This document shows, piece by piece, positions 38,422 to 50,258 of a DNA stretch of 62,199 nucleotides; position 1 is the stretch's first letter; each line of letters begins with the position of its first letter. Under the pieces are notes generated by a model, which had not been told where the DNA came from, made no database searches, and saw nothing but the letters and a program-made list of their open reading frames with translations. Source of the DNA: Mangrovactinospora gilvigrisea (lineage in GTDB: Bacteria; Actinomycetota; Actinomycetes; Streptomycetales; Streptomycetaceae); the NCBI RefSeq assembly GCF_001879105.1, contig NZ_MLCF01000016.1, positions 1-62,199 of the forward strand. Direction: 5' to 3'. The translations under genes were made by a program, and so were the position numbers.

Positions 38422-38459
38422 CGGTCCACGAGCACGCCGGTCCACGAGCACGCCGGTCC
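38422..38459. repeat. Short 16-bp tandem repeat
   Basis: The unit CGGTCCACGAGCACGC occurs twice in tandem with the start of a third copy. It lies between the tRNA-Gly terminator and the exporter operon, upstream of its promoter region. Confidence 0.75.
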
Positions 38460-38564
38460 GGGAGCCGCACACGTCCACGCGCCGCCGCACCCATGACACA
38501 CGTCATCGGTGCCCGGTGAGCGGCCGCACTGCCGCCGGCCCGGATCCGCCGCGAGGCTGGTCCC

Positions 38565-39536
38565 ATGAGTAGCACTGACGCAGTCGCCGCCCTCGGCCTG
38601 ACCCGCCGCTACGGACGCGGCGCCACCGCCTTCGAGGCGCTGCGCGGCGTCTCCTTCCGGGTCGCCCGGGGCGAGCTCTTCGCCCTGCTGGGCACCAACG
38701 GCGCCGGCAAGACCTCGGCCCTGGAGCTGCTGGAGGGCCTCGCCGCGCCCAGCTCCGGCTCCGTCCGCGTCCTCGGGCACGACCCGTACCGGGAGCGGGC
38801 CGCGGTCCGCCCCCGCACCGGGGTCGTCCTCCAGGACGGCGGGCTGCCCGGCCTGTTGACGCCCCGCGAGGCGGCCGAGATGTGGCAGGGCACGCTCTCC
38901 AGGCCGCGCCCCGCCTGGGAGGCCCTGGAGCTGGTGGGCCTCGCCGACCGGCGGGACGTGGCGATCCAGCAGCTCTCCGGCGGCGAGCGGCGCCGCCTCG
39001 ACCTGGCGCTGGCCCTGCTGGGCCGCCCCGAGCTGCTCTTCCTCGACGAGCCGACCACCGGCCTCGACCCGGAGAGCCGGCGCGGCGCCTGGGACCTGGT
39101 GCGCGGCCTGCTGGCCGGCGGCGCCACGGTGGTGCTCACCACGCACTACCTGGAGGAGGCCGAGGAGTTGGCGGACCGGCTGGCCATCCTGCACCGCGGC
39201 GCGATCGTGGCCACCGGCACCCCGGCGGAGGTGGCGGCCGGGCTGCCGGCCCGGGTCTCCTTCGAGCTCCCGGACGGCGTCGAGCCGCCCCGCCCCTCGG
39301 GCGAGGACGTCCGGGTCGCCGTCGCCGGCGCCGACGGCCGCCGGGTGACGATCACCACACCGCGGCTGCAGTCCACCCTCGGCGAGGTGCTGGCCTGGGC
39401 CGACGGGCGCGGGCTGGAGCTGCACGGGCTGGACGCGCGGTCCGGCTCCCTGGAGGAGGCGTTCCTGGCGGTGGCGGCCGACGGGGCGTCCGGGGCGAAC
39501 ACGGTCAAGGCGAAGACGGTCAAGGAGGCGGCATGA
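38565..39536 (+). CDS. ABC-2 type exporter ATPase (drug-resistance type)
   Basis: A 323-residue ATPase. Walker A GTNGAGKT at 43-50, signature LSGGERRRLDLALAL and Walker B LLFLDEPTTGLD are intact. The C-terminal part fits the DrrA-like regulatory extension. Its stop overlaps the permease start (ATGA). It forms a four-gene operon with the permease and the two-component pair. The likely role is export of a hydrophobic compound or lipid. Confidence 0.93.
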   Translation: MSSTDAVAALGLTRRYGRGATAFEALRGVSFRVARGELFALLGTNGAGKTSALELLEGLAAPSSGSVRVLGHDPYRERAAVRPRTGVVLQDGGLPGLLTPREAAEMWQGTLSRPRPAWEALELVGLADRRDVAIQQLSGGERRRLDLALALLGRPELLFLDEPTTGLDPESRRGAWDLVRGLLAGGATVVLTTHYLEEAEELADRLAILHRGAIVATGTPAEVAAGLPARVSFELPDGVEPPRPSGEDVRVAVAGADGRRVTITTPRLQSTLGEVLAWADGRGLELHGLDARSGSLEEAFLAVAADGASGANTVKAKTVKEAA

Positions 39537-40348
39537 GCGGGACATTGGCCGGGACGGGCAGGAACTCCGGCACGAGCCCCGGCACCGGCCCCGGCACGAA
39601 CCCCGGCACCGAGCGCCGGGGCGGCTCCGCGTGGCGGCGGATCGCCTCCGTGGCGCGCGCCGAGGTCCGCCTGACGCTGCGCAACCGCTCGGCGCTCGCC
39701 CTCGGCGCGCTGATGCCGGGCGTGATGGTGCTCGCCTTCTACAAGGCCGCGCAGGGCGCGGGCGGGCTGGTGATGGTCTCCGGGATGGGCTGGGTGCTGC
39801 TCTTCTCCCTCTACACCGGCCCGGTCGGCACCCTGACCACCCGCCGCGAGCAGCTGGTCCTGAAGCGGATGCGCACCGGCGAGCTGACGGACCGCGAGGT
39901 CCTCGCCGGCACCGTCTCCGCCAACGCCCTGCTCGCCGGGCTCCAGCTGCTGGTGCTGCTGGCGGCCGGCATCCCGATGCTGAAGGTCGCCGCGCCGCCC
40001 GCCCCGGCGGCGCTGCTGGCCGGCCTCGTCGGCGGCGCGGCTCTGTGCCTGCTGCTGGCGGCATCCACCAGCGGGCTCTCCAAGTCCTACGAGGCGACGG
40101 CGATGACGACGCTGCCGCTCTTCCTGCTGACCATGCTCGGCGGCGGCCTCGCCGTCCCGCTCGACAAGTTCCCGCACCCGGTGGCCGAGATCGCGGCGCT
40201 GCTGCCGCTCTCGCCGGTGCTGGAGCTGCTGCGGATCGGCTGGACGGGCGGCGGCGGGATGCCCAAGGCGCTGCTGGTGCTGGCCGTCTGGCTGGTGCTG
40301 GGCTGGTGCGCGGCGACCCGCTGGTTCCGCTGGGAGCCTCGGCGCTGA
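39533..40348 (+). CDS. ABC-2 type exporter permease
   Basis: A 271-residue membrane protein with a Gly/Thr-rich N-terminus (TGTGRNSGTSPGTG...) and six helices, for example ALGALMPGVMVLAFYKAAQG and ALLAGLVGGAALCLLLAAST. It partners the ATPase in one exporter. A 35-bp gap separates it from the histidine kinase gene. Confidence 0.92.
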   Translation: MSGTLAGTGRNSGTSPGTGPGTNPGTERRGGSAWRRIASVARAEVRLTLRNRSALALGALMPGVMVLAFYKAAQGAGGLVMVSGMGWVLLFSLYTGPVGTLTTRREQLVLKRMRTGELTDREVLAGTVSANALLAGLQLLVLLAAGIPMLKVAAPPAPAALLAGLVGGAALCLLLAASTSGLSKSYEATAMTTLPLFLLTMLGGGLAVPLDKFPHPVAEIAALLPLSPVLELLRIGWTGGGGMPKALLVLAVWLVLGWCAATRWFRWEPRR

Positions 40349-40383
40349 GCAGCGCGGCGACCGGGTCGGGCAGGATGGGCGGT

Positions 40384-41736
40384 ATGGGGATGAGGGAGCG
40401 CGGACGGCGGATGGCCGGGGGTTGGCGCAGGCGCAGCGACACCGAGCAGATCCACGCCTACACGCGCTGGAGCATGTACTACACCAGCCCGTTCATGGGC
40501 GTGCTGATGCCGCTGCTGGCCGTCCGCACGCTGCACGGGCTCGGCGTCGCGGACGGCTGGCTGTGGTTCCTGGTGGTCCTCGGCGCCGCCCAGGCCGTGC
40601 CGTCGATGTTCATCACCCGCAGGGCGCTGGACCGGGTGCGGACGGACGCGCCGCAGCCCGCGGCGCGCGGGCTGTGGCTGCTCGCCGGGGCGACGGCGGT
40701 GCTGCTGATCGCCGGTCAGGGCCTGGTGCTGCACGGCGTCCCGTCCGCCTCGGCGGACCACAGCACCACGCTCGGCTCGGCGGTCGGCCTGCTGGCCATC
40801 ACCCCGGCCTCGGCCTGGGCCTCGCTCGGCATGCTGGGGCGCTCCCGCCGGGTGGCGCTGCTGTCCCTGGCCCCCGGGGCGCTGGGCATGGGCGTGCTGG
40901 CCGCCCAGGGCGCCGGCCGGGCGCTGCTGCTGGCGCTGCCGATCGCCTTCGTGGTGGTCTCCGCGTTCATGGCCGCGCTGATGCACTGCGGCATGTGGCA
41001 GCTGCGCGTCGTCTGGCGGCTGGACCGGGCCCGGGACGTCGAGGCGCGGCTGGCCGTCGCCGAGGAGCGGCTGCGCTTCGGCCGCGATCTCCACGACGTG
41101 CTGGGCCGCAACCTCTCGGTGCTGTCCCTCAAGGCCCAACTGGCCGTCCGCCTCGCCGAGCAGCAGGGCGACCCCGAGGCGCACGCCAAGGCCGTCGCCC
41201 AGATGCGCGAGGTGCAGGAGCTGGCGGACGGCTCGCTGCGCGAGGCCCGCGAGGTGGCCCGCGGCTACCGCCGCCCCGATCTGGAGGCCGAACTGGCCGG
41301 GATGCGCTCGGTGCTGACCGCGGCCGGCGTCGACTGCCGGGTGCAGGGCGCCTCCGGTTCGCTGCCGCGCGGGGTGCAGGACGCGCTGGCCTGGGTGGTG
41401 CGCGAGGGCACCACCAACGTCATCCGGCACAGCCGCGCCCGCCGCTGCACGGTCCGGCTGGCGCACGCCGGGGCGCGGGTGCGGCTGGAGCTGGAGAACG
41501 ACGGGGTCGCCGCCCGGGAGGACGGCGCGGACGGCTGCGGCGACGGCTCGGGCCTGCGCGGGCTCGCCGACCGGCTGGAGGCGATGGGCGGCACGGTGGA
41601 CGGCGGGCCCGCGCCGGGCGGGCTGTTCCGGCTGGTGGCGACGGTGCCGACGACGGCGCCGGAGGTGCCTTCGGCGCAGGCGCGTTCGGCGCAGGCCGCG
41701 GCCTCCACGGCCGCCGCGGCGGAGGTGCGGGCGTGA
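40384..41736 (+). CDS. Sensor histidine kinase (DesK-like, HisKA_3)
   Basis: A 450-residue kinase. About five hydrophobic helices (residues 35-205) lead to a HisKA_3 dimerisation domain with the phospho-acceptor His237 in FGRDLHDVLGRNLSVLSLKA. The HATPase domain has REGTTNVIRHS (N-box) and GSGLRGLADRLEAMGG. The C-terminal 30 residues are Ala-rich. The start is uncertain among ATG at 40375, 40384 and 40390; 40384 has AGGA upstream. Coupling to an ABC-2 exporter and DesR-like regulator follows the DesK/DesR membrane-stress pattern. Confidence 0.92.
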   Translation: MGMRERGRRMAGGWRRRSDTEQIHAYTRWSMYYTSPFMGVLMPLLAVRTLHGLGVADGWLWFLVVLGAAQAVPSMFITRRALDRVRTDAPQPAARGLWLLAGATAVLLIAGQGLVLHGVPSASADHSTTLGSAVGLLAITPASAWASLGMLGRSRRVALLSLAPGALGMGVLAAQGAGRALLLALPIAFVVVSAFMAALMHCGMWQLRVVWRLDRARDVEARLAVAEERLRFGRDLHDVLGRNLSVLSLKAQLAVRLAEQQGDPEAHAKAVAQMREVQELADGSLREAREVARGYRRPDLEAELAGMRSVLTAAGVDCRVQGASGSLPRGVQDALAWVVREGTTNVIRHSRARRCTVRLAHAGARVRLELENDGVAAREDGADGCGDGSGLRGLADRLEAMGGTVDGGPAPGGLFRLVATVPTTAPEVPSAQARSAQAAASTAAAAEVRA

Positions 41737-42338
41737 TCCGGGTGCTGCTCGCCGACGACGAGCATCTGATCCGCACGGCGCTGGCCGCGCTGCTCTCCCT
41801 GGAGGACGGCATCGAGGTGGTGGCCGAGGCGGCGTCCGGCGACGAGGCGCTGGCGATGGCCCGCGCGCACCGGCCGGACGTCGCGGTGCTGGACCTGCAG
41901 ATGCCCGGCCCGGACGGGATCGCAGTGGCGGCGGAGCTGCGCGGGCTGCTGCCGGGGTGCCGGTCGCTGATCCTCACCAGCCACGGCCGCCCCGGGTATC
42001 TGAAGCGGGCGCTGGCGGCGGGGGTGCAGGGGTTCCTGCCGAAGACGGTGTCGGCGGAGGTGCTGGCGCGGGTGGTGCGGACGGTGCACGGGGGCGGGCG
42101 GTACGTCGACCCGGAGCTGGCGGCGGAGGCGATCAGCGCGGGCGACTCGCCGCTGACGCCGCGTGAGGCGGATGTGCTGGAGCTGGCCGCGGGCGGGGCG
42201 TCGGCGGAGGAGATCGCCCGCCGGGCCGGGCTGTCGCCGGGGACGGTGCGCAACTACCTCTCGGCGGCGGCGGGCAAGCTGGGGGCGCGCAACCGGCACG
42301 AGGCGGTGCAGGTGGCGCGGCGGCACGGCTGGGTGTGA
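41733..42338 (+). CDS. LuxR/NarL-type response regulator (DesR-like)
   Basis: A 201-residue regulator with a receiver domain (DDE at 8-10, phospho-accepting Asp54 in AVLDLQMPG, Lys104 in FLPKTVS) and a C-terminal GerE-type helix-turn-helix (LTPREADVLELAAGGASAEE). GTG at 41733 overlaps the kinase stop. It likely controls the exporter genes upstream. Convergent with purC across a strong hairpin. Confidence 0.95.
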   Translation: MIRVLLADDEHLIRTALAALLSLEDGIEVVAEAASGDEALAMARAHRPDVAVLDLQMPGPDGIAVAAELRGLLPGCRSLILTSHGRPGYLKRALAAGVQGFLPKTVSAEVLARVVRTVHGGGRYVDPELAAEAISAGDSPLTPREADVLELAAGGASAEEIARRAGLSPGTVRNYLSAAAGKLGARNRHEAVQVARRHGWV

Positions 42339-42365
42339 GGTCCGGCCGCCGCGGTGCCGGGGTCT

Positions 42366-42423
42366 GCCGCCCCTCCGCCCCGGCACCCCGCCCGGACCGC
42401 CTCGCGGTCCGGGCGGGGTGCCG
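42366..42423. terminator. Strong bidirectional terminator sharing the dispersed repeat
   Basis: The 20-bp arms starting CGGCACCCCGCCCGGACCGC (42381-42400) and GCGGTCCGGGCGGGGTGCCG (42404-42423) are perfect complements with a 3-nt loop. It lies between convergent genes. Its left flank and arm (42366-42400) match the repeat found at 52343 with about one mismatch, suggesting the repeat arose from terminator-like sequence. Confidence 0.9.
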
Positions 42424-42429
42424 CGGCGT

Positions 42430-43350
42430 TCAGAAATCCTTGCCGGTGAGCCGCTCGTACGCCTCGACGTACTTCGCGCGGGTCCGCTCGACGATGTCGG
42501 CCGGCATCTCCGGCGGGGCCTGCTCGCCGTTCGGGTCCCACCGCGACCGCAGGTAGTCGCGGAGGTACTGCTTGTCGAAGGACGCCTGCGCCCGCCCCGG
42601 CTTCCACTCCTCCGCCGGCCAGAACCGCGAGGAGTCCGGCGTGAGCACCTCGTCCGCCAGGACCAGCGTCGGCCCCTCCGCGGAGAGCTCCTCCTCCGGC
42701 GCGTCCGCCGCGAAGCCGAACTCGAACTTGGTGTCGGCGAGGATGATGCCCCGGTCGCGCGCGATGTCCCGCGCCCGCCCGTACAGCGAGAGCGTCAACT
42801 GCCGCAGCGCCGCGGCGGTGTCCGCGCCCACCTTGCGGGCCACGTGCTCGTAGGAGACGTTCTCGTCGTGGTCGCCGACGTCCGCCTTGGTCGCCGGGGT
42901 GAATATCGGCGCCGGCAGCTCGGAGCCGTCCTCCAGGCCCTCGGGGAGCGCCAGGCCGCAGACGGTCCGCGACTCCTGGTACTCCGTCAGCCCGGAGCCG
43001 GTGAGGTAGCCGCGGGCCACCGCCTCCACCGGCACCATGTCCAGGCGCCGGCAGATCAGCGTGCGCCCCTCCCAGTCGGCGGGCGCCCCCTCCGGGACCT
43101 CCGTCGAGATCACATGGTTGGGTGCGAGGTCGGCGAGTTGCTCGAACCACCACAGCGAAAGCCGGGTGAGGATGCGCCCCTTGTCCGGGATGCCGGTGGG
43201 CAGCACCCAGTCGTAGACGGAAATGCGGTCGCTGGCGACCATCACCAGCTGCCCGTCCTTGTCCCGGTAGAGGTCGCGGACCTTTCCGGTGTGCAGATGG
43301 ACGAGCCCCGGCACCTGCACGGGTTCCGGCCGTACGGTGAAACCGGTCAC
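42430..43350 (-). CDS. purC: SAICAR synthetase
   Basis: A 306-residue enzyme joining CAIR and aspartate with ATP. Recognisable are GKVRDLYRDKDGQLVMVASD near the N-terminus, ARGYLTGSG, and ADTKFEFGFA with the LVLADEVLTPDSSRFWPAEE segment. It is the eukaryote-like long type found in actinomycetes. GTG at 43350 follows GAGGGGAG. The gene is downstream of purB by about 59 bp on the same strand. Confidence 0.96.
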   Translation of the reverse strand: MTGFTVRPEPVQVPGLVHLHTGKVRDLYRDKDGQLVMVASDRISVYDWVLPTGIPDKGRILTRLSLWWFEQLADLAPNHVISTEVPEGAPADWEGRTLICRRLDMVPVEAVARGYLTGSGLTEYQESRTVCGLALPEGLEDGSELPAPIFTPATKADVGDHDENVSYEHVARKVGADTAAALRQLTLSLYGRARDIARDRGIILADTKFEFGFAADAPEEELSAEGPTLVLADEVLTPDSSRFWPAEEWKPGRAQASFDKQYLRDYLRSRWDPNGEQAPPEMPADIVERTRAKYVEAYERLTGKDF

Positions 43351-43409
43351 GGTGTTGTCGTCTCCCCTCGAAGGATGTCCTGCGCCCTGAGCACCAGTAT
43401 CGGCCGCAC

Positions 43410-44729
43410 CTAGGAAAGCGATCCCAGGCGCGTGAACATGCCGTCCAGCCGCTCCACGAAGCGCTCCGGCCGGCACACCTCGTCCAGCCGCTGCTCGTCG
43501 AGCTGCTGCCCGCCGGCCGCGGCCTCCTCCCGGAGCGTCTCCCGGAACGGGGTACCCGTTTCCCAGGTGCGCATGGCCGCGCGCTGCACGAGGGCGTAGG
43601 CGTCCTCGCGGGAGAGGCCCGTCCGGGCACCCGACTCGATCAGCTCGGAGAGCACCGTGGAGGTGTAGATGAGGCCGCCGGTGGACTCCAGGTTGGCCTT
43701 CATCCGGTCGGCGTCGACGACCAGGCCCTCCATGAGACGGATCGTCAGGTTGAGCATGTAGTCCAGGGCGATGGACGCGTCCGGCAGCGCGATCCGCTCC
43801 GTGGAGGAGTGCGAGATGTCGCGCTCGTGCCAGAGCGGGATGCCCTCCATCACCGGGACGATCTCGGCGCGCACGATGCGGGCGAGGCCCGCCAGCCGCT
43901 CCGAGATGATCGGGTTCTTCTTGTGGGGCATCGCCGAGGAGCCCTTCTGGCCCTTCTTGAACGGCTCCCACAGCTCGCGCACCTCGGTGCGCTGCCCGTG
44001 CCGCACCTCCAGGGCGATGGCCTCCAGCACGGTGGCCATGATGCCGAGCGCCGAGACCCACTCGGAGACGCCGTCGCGCAGCACCACCTGGGTGGAGACG
44101 GGGGCGGCGGTCAGGCCCAGCTCGGCGGCGACGTGCTCCTCGATGGCCGGGTCGATGTTGGAGTAGGTGCCGACCGGGCCGGAGATGGCGGCCATGCCGA
44201 CGGCCTCGCGGGCGCGGCGCAGCCGGTCGCGGGAGCGGGCGACGCCGTAGGCGAAGTCGGCGACGCGGTGGCCCCAGACGTCGGGCTCGCCGTGGATGCC
44301 GTGAGTGCGGCCGACGCGCAGCGTGCCGCGGTGGGCGAGCGCGTGGTCGCGGAGGACGGCGACCAGCTTGTCGGCCTTGGCGAGCAGGATGTCGGTGGCC
44401 TCGGTGAGCTGCACGGCGAGCGCGGTGTCGAGCAGGTCCGAGGAGGTCATGCCGAAGTGCACGTAGGCGGCGGCCTCGCGCGGGGTGGTGTTGTCCGCCC
44501 AGGCGCTGAGGAAGGCGATGACGTCGTGCTGGGTGACGTCCTCGATCTTCTTGACGGCCTCGGGGGTGGGAGCGGCGGCGTTGCGCACGGGCTCGACGGC
44601 GTCGGCGGGGACGTTGCCGGCCTTGGCGTGGGCCTCGAGGACGAGCGTCTCGACGCGGCACCAGATCTCGTACTTGTTCGCTTCGCTCCAGACCCGGCCC
44701 ATCTCGGGAAGGGTGTAACGCTCGATCAC
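43410..44729 (-). CDS. purB: Adenylosuccinate lyase
   Basis: A 439-residue fumarase-superfamily lyase that acts twice in purine synthesis (SAICAR to AICAR, and adenylosuccinate to AMP). The family signature GSSAMPHKKNP is at 262-272. GTG at 44729 (protein VIERYTLPEMGRVW) is chosen since GAAAGG is 7 nt upstream; the earlier start at 44768 would add 13 residues not usual in the family. It follows the glycyl-tRNA synthetase gene by about 150 bp. Confidence 0.96.
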   Translation of the reverse strand: MIERYTLPEMGRVWSEANKYEIWCRVETLVLEAHAKAGNVPADAVEPVRNAAAPTPEAVKKIEDVTQHDVIAFLSAWADNTTPREAAAYVHFGMTSSDLLDTALAVQLTEATDILLAKADKLVAVLRDHALAHRGTLRVGRTHGIHGEPDVWGHRVADFAYGVARSRDRLRRAREAVGMAAISGPVGTYSNIDPAIEEHVAAELGLTAAPVSTQVVLRDGVSEWVSALGIMATVLEAIALEVRHGQRTEVRELWEPFKKGQKGSSAMPHKKNPIISERLAGLARIVRAEIVPVMEGIPLWHERDISHSSTERIALPDASIALDYMLNLTIRLMEGLVVDADRMKANLESTGGLIYTSTVLSELIESGARTGLSREDAYALVQRAAMRTWETGTPFRETLREEAAAGGQQLDEQRLDEVCRPERFVERLDGMFTRLGSLS

Positions 44730-44877
44730 TGCGGTGCCTTTCGCTGGCGCGGTTACCGGGGCGGACACCGTCGATTGTCCCTTATCGCGGGAGCCGCCCC
44801 GCCGCCCGCACCCCCCGAGGCGGCGCGGGGTCCGGGAGGAGGGGCGGCGCGCCGGGCACCGCGGCGGCCGGGAGCCG

Positions 44878-47898
<3,021 letters not shown>

Positions 47899-47977
47899 GG
47901 TCGGGAAGCCTCCCCTAACAGGCGCGGCGAACTCCGCGAGTCTAAGCGTTCGCAGGGAGGCGGGGCGCCTGGGTCCG

Positions 47978-48925
47978 CTACGGCGCGACCTCGCCGAGCG
48001 CCGTCAGCACGGCCTTGACGAGGGGGTGGTTCTCCCTCCCCGCCCTGGTCGCGGCGAAGACACGCCGGGTGGGCGCGGGGCCCTCCAGGGGGCGGACGAC
48101 GACGCCCTCGAGGGCAGGGGGGCGCAGCGCTTCCTCGGAAGGGTGGTGGGGGGAGACGGGCGGGCGCGCGGGCAGCGCGGTGCGCGGGACGAGCGCCACC
48201 CCGGCGCCGGCCGCGGCGAGCGCGACGACGGCGCTGAAGTCGTCGGACCAGTGCACCACCGCGGGCTCGAACCCGGCGCGCTCGCAGGCGCGGGTGGTGA
48301 CCTCGTGGAGCGGGTTGCGCGGGTAGGGGCCGATCCACGGGTCGTTCGCCAGGTCGGCGAGGGCGAGGACGTCCTGGTCGGCGGCGGGGTGGTCGCGCGG
48401 CAGGACGGCGTCGAAGGGCTCGGCGTAGAGCGGGAAGCTGGCCAGCCGGCCGTCGCCCTGCCGGGGGGCGCCGCGGTATTCGACGGCGACGGCGATGTCC
48501 AGCTCGCCGTCGAGCAGCAGCCGCAGCGACTCGTCGCCCTCGGCGTCCCGCACGCGGACCCGGACGCCGGGGTCGAGGCGGGCTATGGCCGGCGCCACGA
48601 GGCGGGTGATGCCGGTGGCGAAGGCGGCGACGGTGACCGTGCCGGCGGCGCCGGTGCGGTAGGCCGCGAGCTCGGCGTCGGCGCGCTCCAGCTGGGCCAG
48701 CACCAGGTCGGCGTGCTTGAGGAGGATCTCCCCGGCGGGCGTCAGGGCGACGCCGCGGCCGGAACGTTCCAGCAGCCGCTCGCCGGTCTCGTTCTCCAGC
48801 TGGTTGAGCTGCTGGGAGACGGCGGACGGGGTGAGGTAGAGCACGGCTGCCGCGGCGGTCACGGTCCCGTGGTCCGCGACGGCCCGCAGCGTTCGGAGTC
48901 TGCGAGCGTCAATCATGCGGTCCAT
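47978..48925 (-). CDS. LysR-family transcriptional regulator
   Basis: A 315-residue LysR regulator. The winged helix-turn-helix is in LRTLRAVADHGTVTAAAAVL and YLTPSAVSQQLNQLE. The effector domain follows from about residue 90. The start is ATG at 48925 with GGAG 7 nt upstream; ATG at 48916 is an alternative. It lies 79 bp upstream of the synthetase gene on the same strand and divergent from the phosphatase gene at 49164. Confidence 0.92.
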   Translation of the reverse strand: MDRMIDARRLRTLRAVADHGTVTAAAAVLYLTPSAVSQQLNQLENETGERLLERSGRGVALTPAGEILLKHADLVLAQLERADAELAAYRTGAAGTVTVAAFATGITRLVAPAIARLDPGVRVRVRDAEGDESLRLLLDGELDIAVAVEYRGAPRQGDGRLASFPLYAEPFDAVLPRDHPAADQDVLALADLANDPWIGPYPRNPLHEVTTRACERAGFEPAVVHWSDDFSAVVALAAAGAGVALVPRTALPARPPVSPHHPSEEALRPPALEGVVVRPLEGPAPTRRVFAATRAGRENHPLVKAVLTALGEVAP

Positions 48926-49163
48926 TGTGCCGCTCCGCCGGCGGATCGGTGCGGCCGCCGCGGGGTGCGCGGCGCGTCCGGCCGGGGGGTCCGCCGAGCG
49001 CTTCCCCGTTCGCAGACTGTCACTTCCAGTCGCTATCGGTCGGAGATCGCCGCTATCCGGAACAACCGGCGACCGAAAGTGCGCAACAGGGTCACTACCG
49101 GCTCCGGGCCTGGGATGCTGCGGCCCTCCGGCTTCTCGCGGGACAACGACCCAGGGGGCGTGC

Positions 49164-50258
49164 GTGCGTTCGGAGCGTGGCTGGCTGCTCTCGGCGGTTT
49201 CGGCCGAGGCGGTCGTCGCGCTGGGCACGGCCCTCCGCACCGCGGCCGCGCTCCCCGAACTGCTGGTGTGCGGGCCGCTGCTGGCCGCCTGCCGGCTGCG
49301 GGCGCGCGTCACCGCGCTGCTCGCCCTCGCCGCGGCGCTGCTCGCCGCGGTCCTCCCGGGCGGGGCGGCCGCCGCCGGTTCGCCGCATGCCGTCCTCAAC
49401 CATGCGGTGCGGGTGGTGCTGGTCTCCGCCGTCGGCCTGTGGGCCGTCCTGGTGGCCCGCGGGCGGACGGCGGCCGAGGCCGCGCTGGCCCGGGCGACCC
49501 GCATCGCCGAGCTGACCCAGCGGGCCCTGGCGCGGCCGCTGCCCACCGAGTTCGGCGGCCTCACCACGGCCATGCACACCGCCTCCGCCACCCCGGGTGC
49601 GCTGATCGGCGGCGATCTGTACGACGCCGTGCTCACCCCCGCCGGCCCCCGGCTCCTGATCGGCGACGTGCGGGGGCACGGCGTGGACGCGGCCCTGCTC
49701 GGCGCGGCCGTGCTGGGCGCCTTCCGCCGGCTGGCGGCCACCGAGCCCGACCTGGTGGGCCTGGCCCGCGAGTTGGACGACCGCATCGGCGGCGACCTGA
49801 GCGAGGAGGACTTCGTGACGCTGCTGCTCGCCGACTTCACCGCGGACGGGGTCCGCCTGGTCAACTGCGGCCATCCGCCGCCGCTGCGGGTCGGGCGCCG
49901 GCTGGAGCTGCTGGAGCCGGCCCACCCGTCCCCGCCGCTCGGACTGTCGCCGCGGCCGTCCCTGCAGCGGGTGGGGCTCTCCCCGGAGCAGCGGCTGCTG
50001 CTCTACACCGACGGCCTCACCGAGGCCCGCGACGACCGGGGCGCCGGCTTCCCGCTCGACCACCGGGTCCGGTCCGCGCTCTCCGCGCCCAGCGTCGGGC
50101 AGGCCCTCGACGGCCTGGTCGAGCTGCTCCGCGGGCACGCCTCCGGCCGCACCCACGACGACCTCACCCTGATCCTCGTCCAGCCCACCGCGGATCTGAT
50201 GGCGGCGCCGATGTACGACGACCGGGTCTGGGGCACCATCGAAAGGGGATGCGAATGA
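49164..50258 (+). CDS. PP2C/SpoIIE-family phosphatase with membrane helices
   Basis: A 364-residue protein. Three or four helices span about residues 8-100; the phosphatase domain starts near 118. Motifs GGDLYDA, IGDVRGHGVDAA, NCGHPPPLRV, YTDGLTEARDD and HDDLTLILV are present. GTG at 49164 follows AGGGGG. The stop overlaps the ATG of the NB-ARC gene, so the two products are likely made in step. It is shorter than, and only distantly like, the phosphatase at 13191. Confidence 0.88.
   Translation: MRSERGWLLSAVSAEAVVALGTALRTAAALPELLVCGPLLAACRLRARVTALLALAAALLAAVLPGGAAAAGSPHAVLNHAVRVVLVSAVGLWAVLVARGRTAAEAALARATRIAELTQRALARPLPTEFGGLTTAMHTASATPGALIGGDLYDAVLTPAGPRLLIGDVRGHGVDAALLGAAVLGAFRRLAATEPDLVGLARELDDRIGGDLSEEDFVTLLLADFTADGVRLVNCGHPPPLRVGRRLELLEPAHPSPPLGLSPRPSLQRVGLSPEQRLLLYTDGLTEARDDRGAGFPLDHRVRSALSAPSVGQALDGLVELLRGHASGRTHDDLTLILVQPTADLMAAPMYDDRVWGTIERGCE

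Noticed and set aside
47899..47977. T-box or other leader riboswitch before the glycyl-tRNA synthetase gene
   Set aside because: The gap is only 79 bp, too short for a T-box, and no matching structure was seen.
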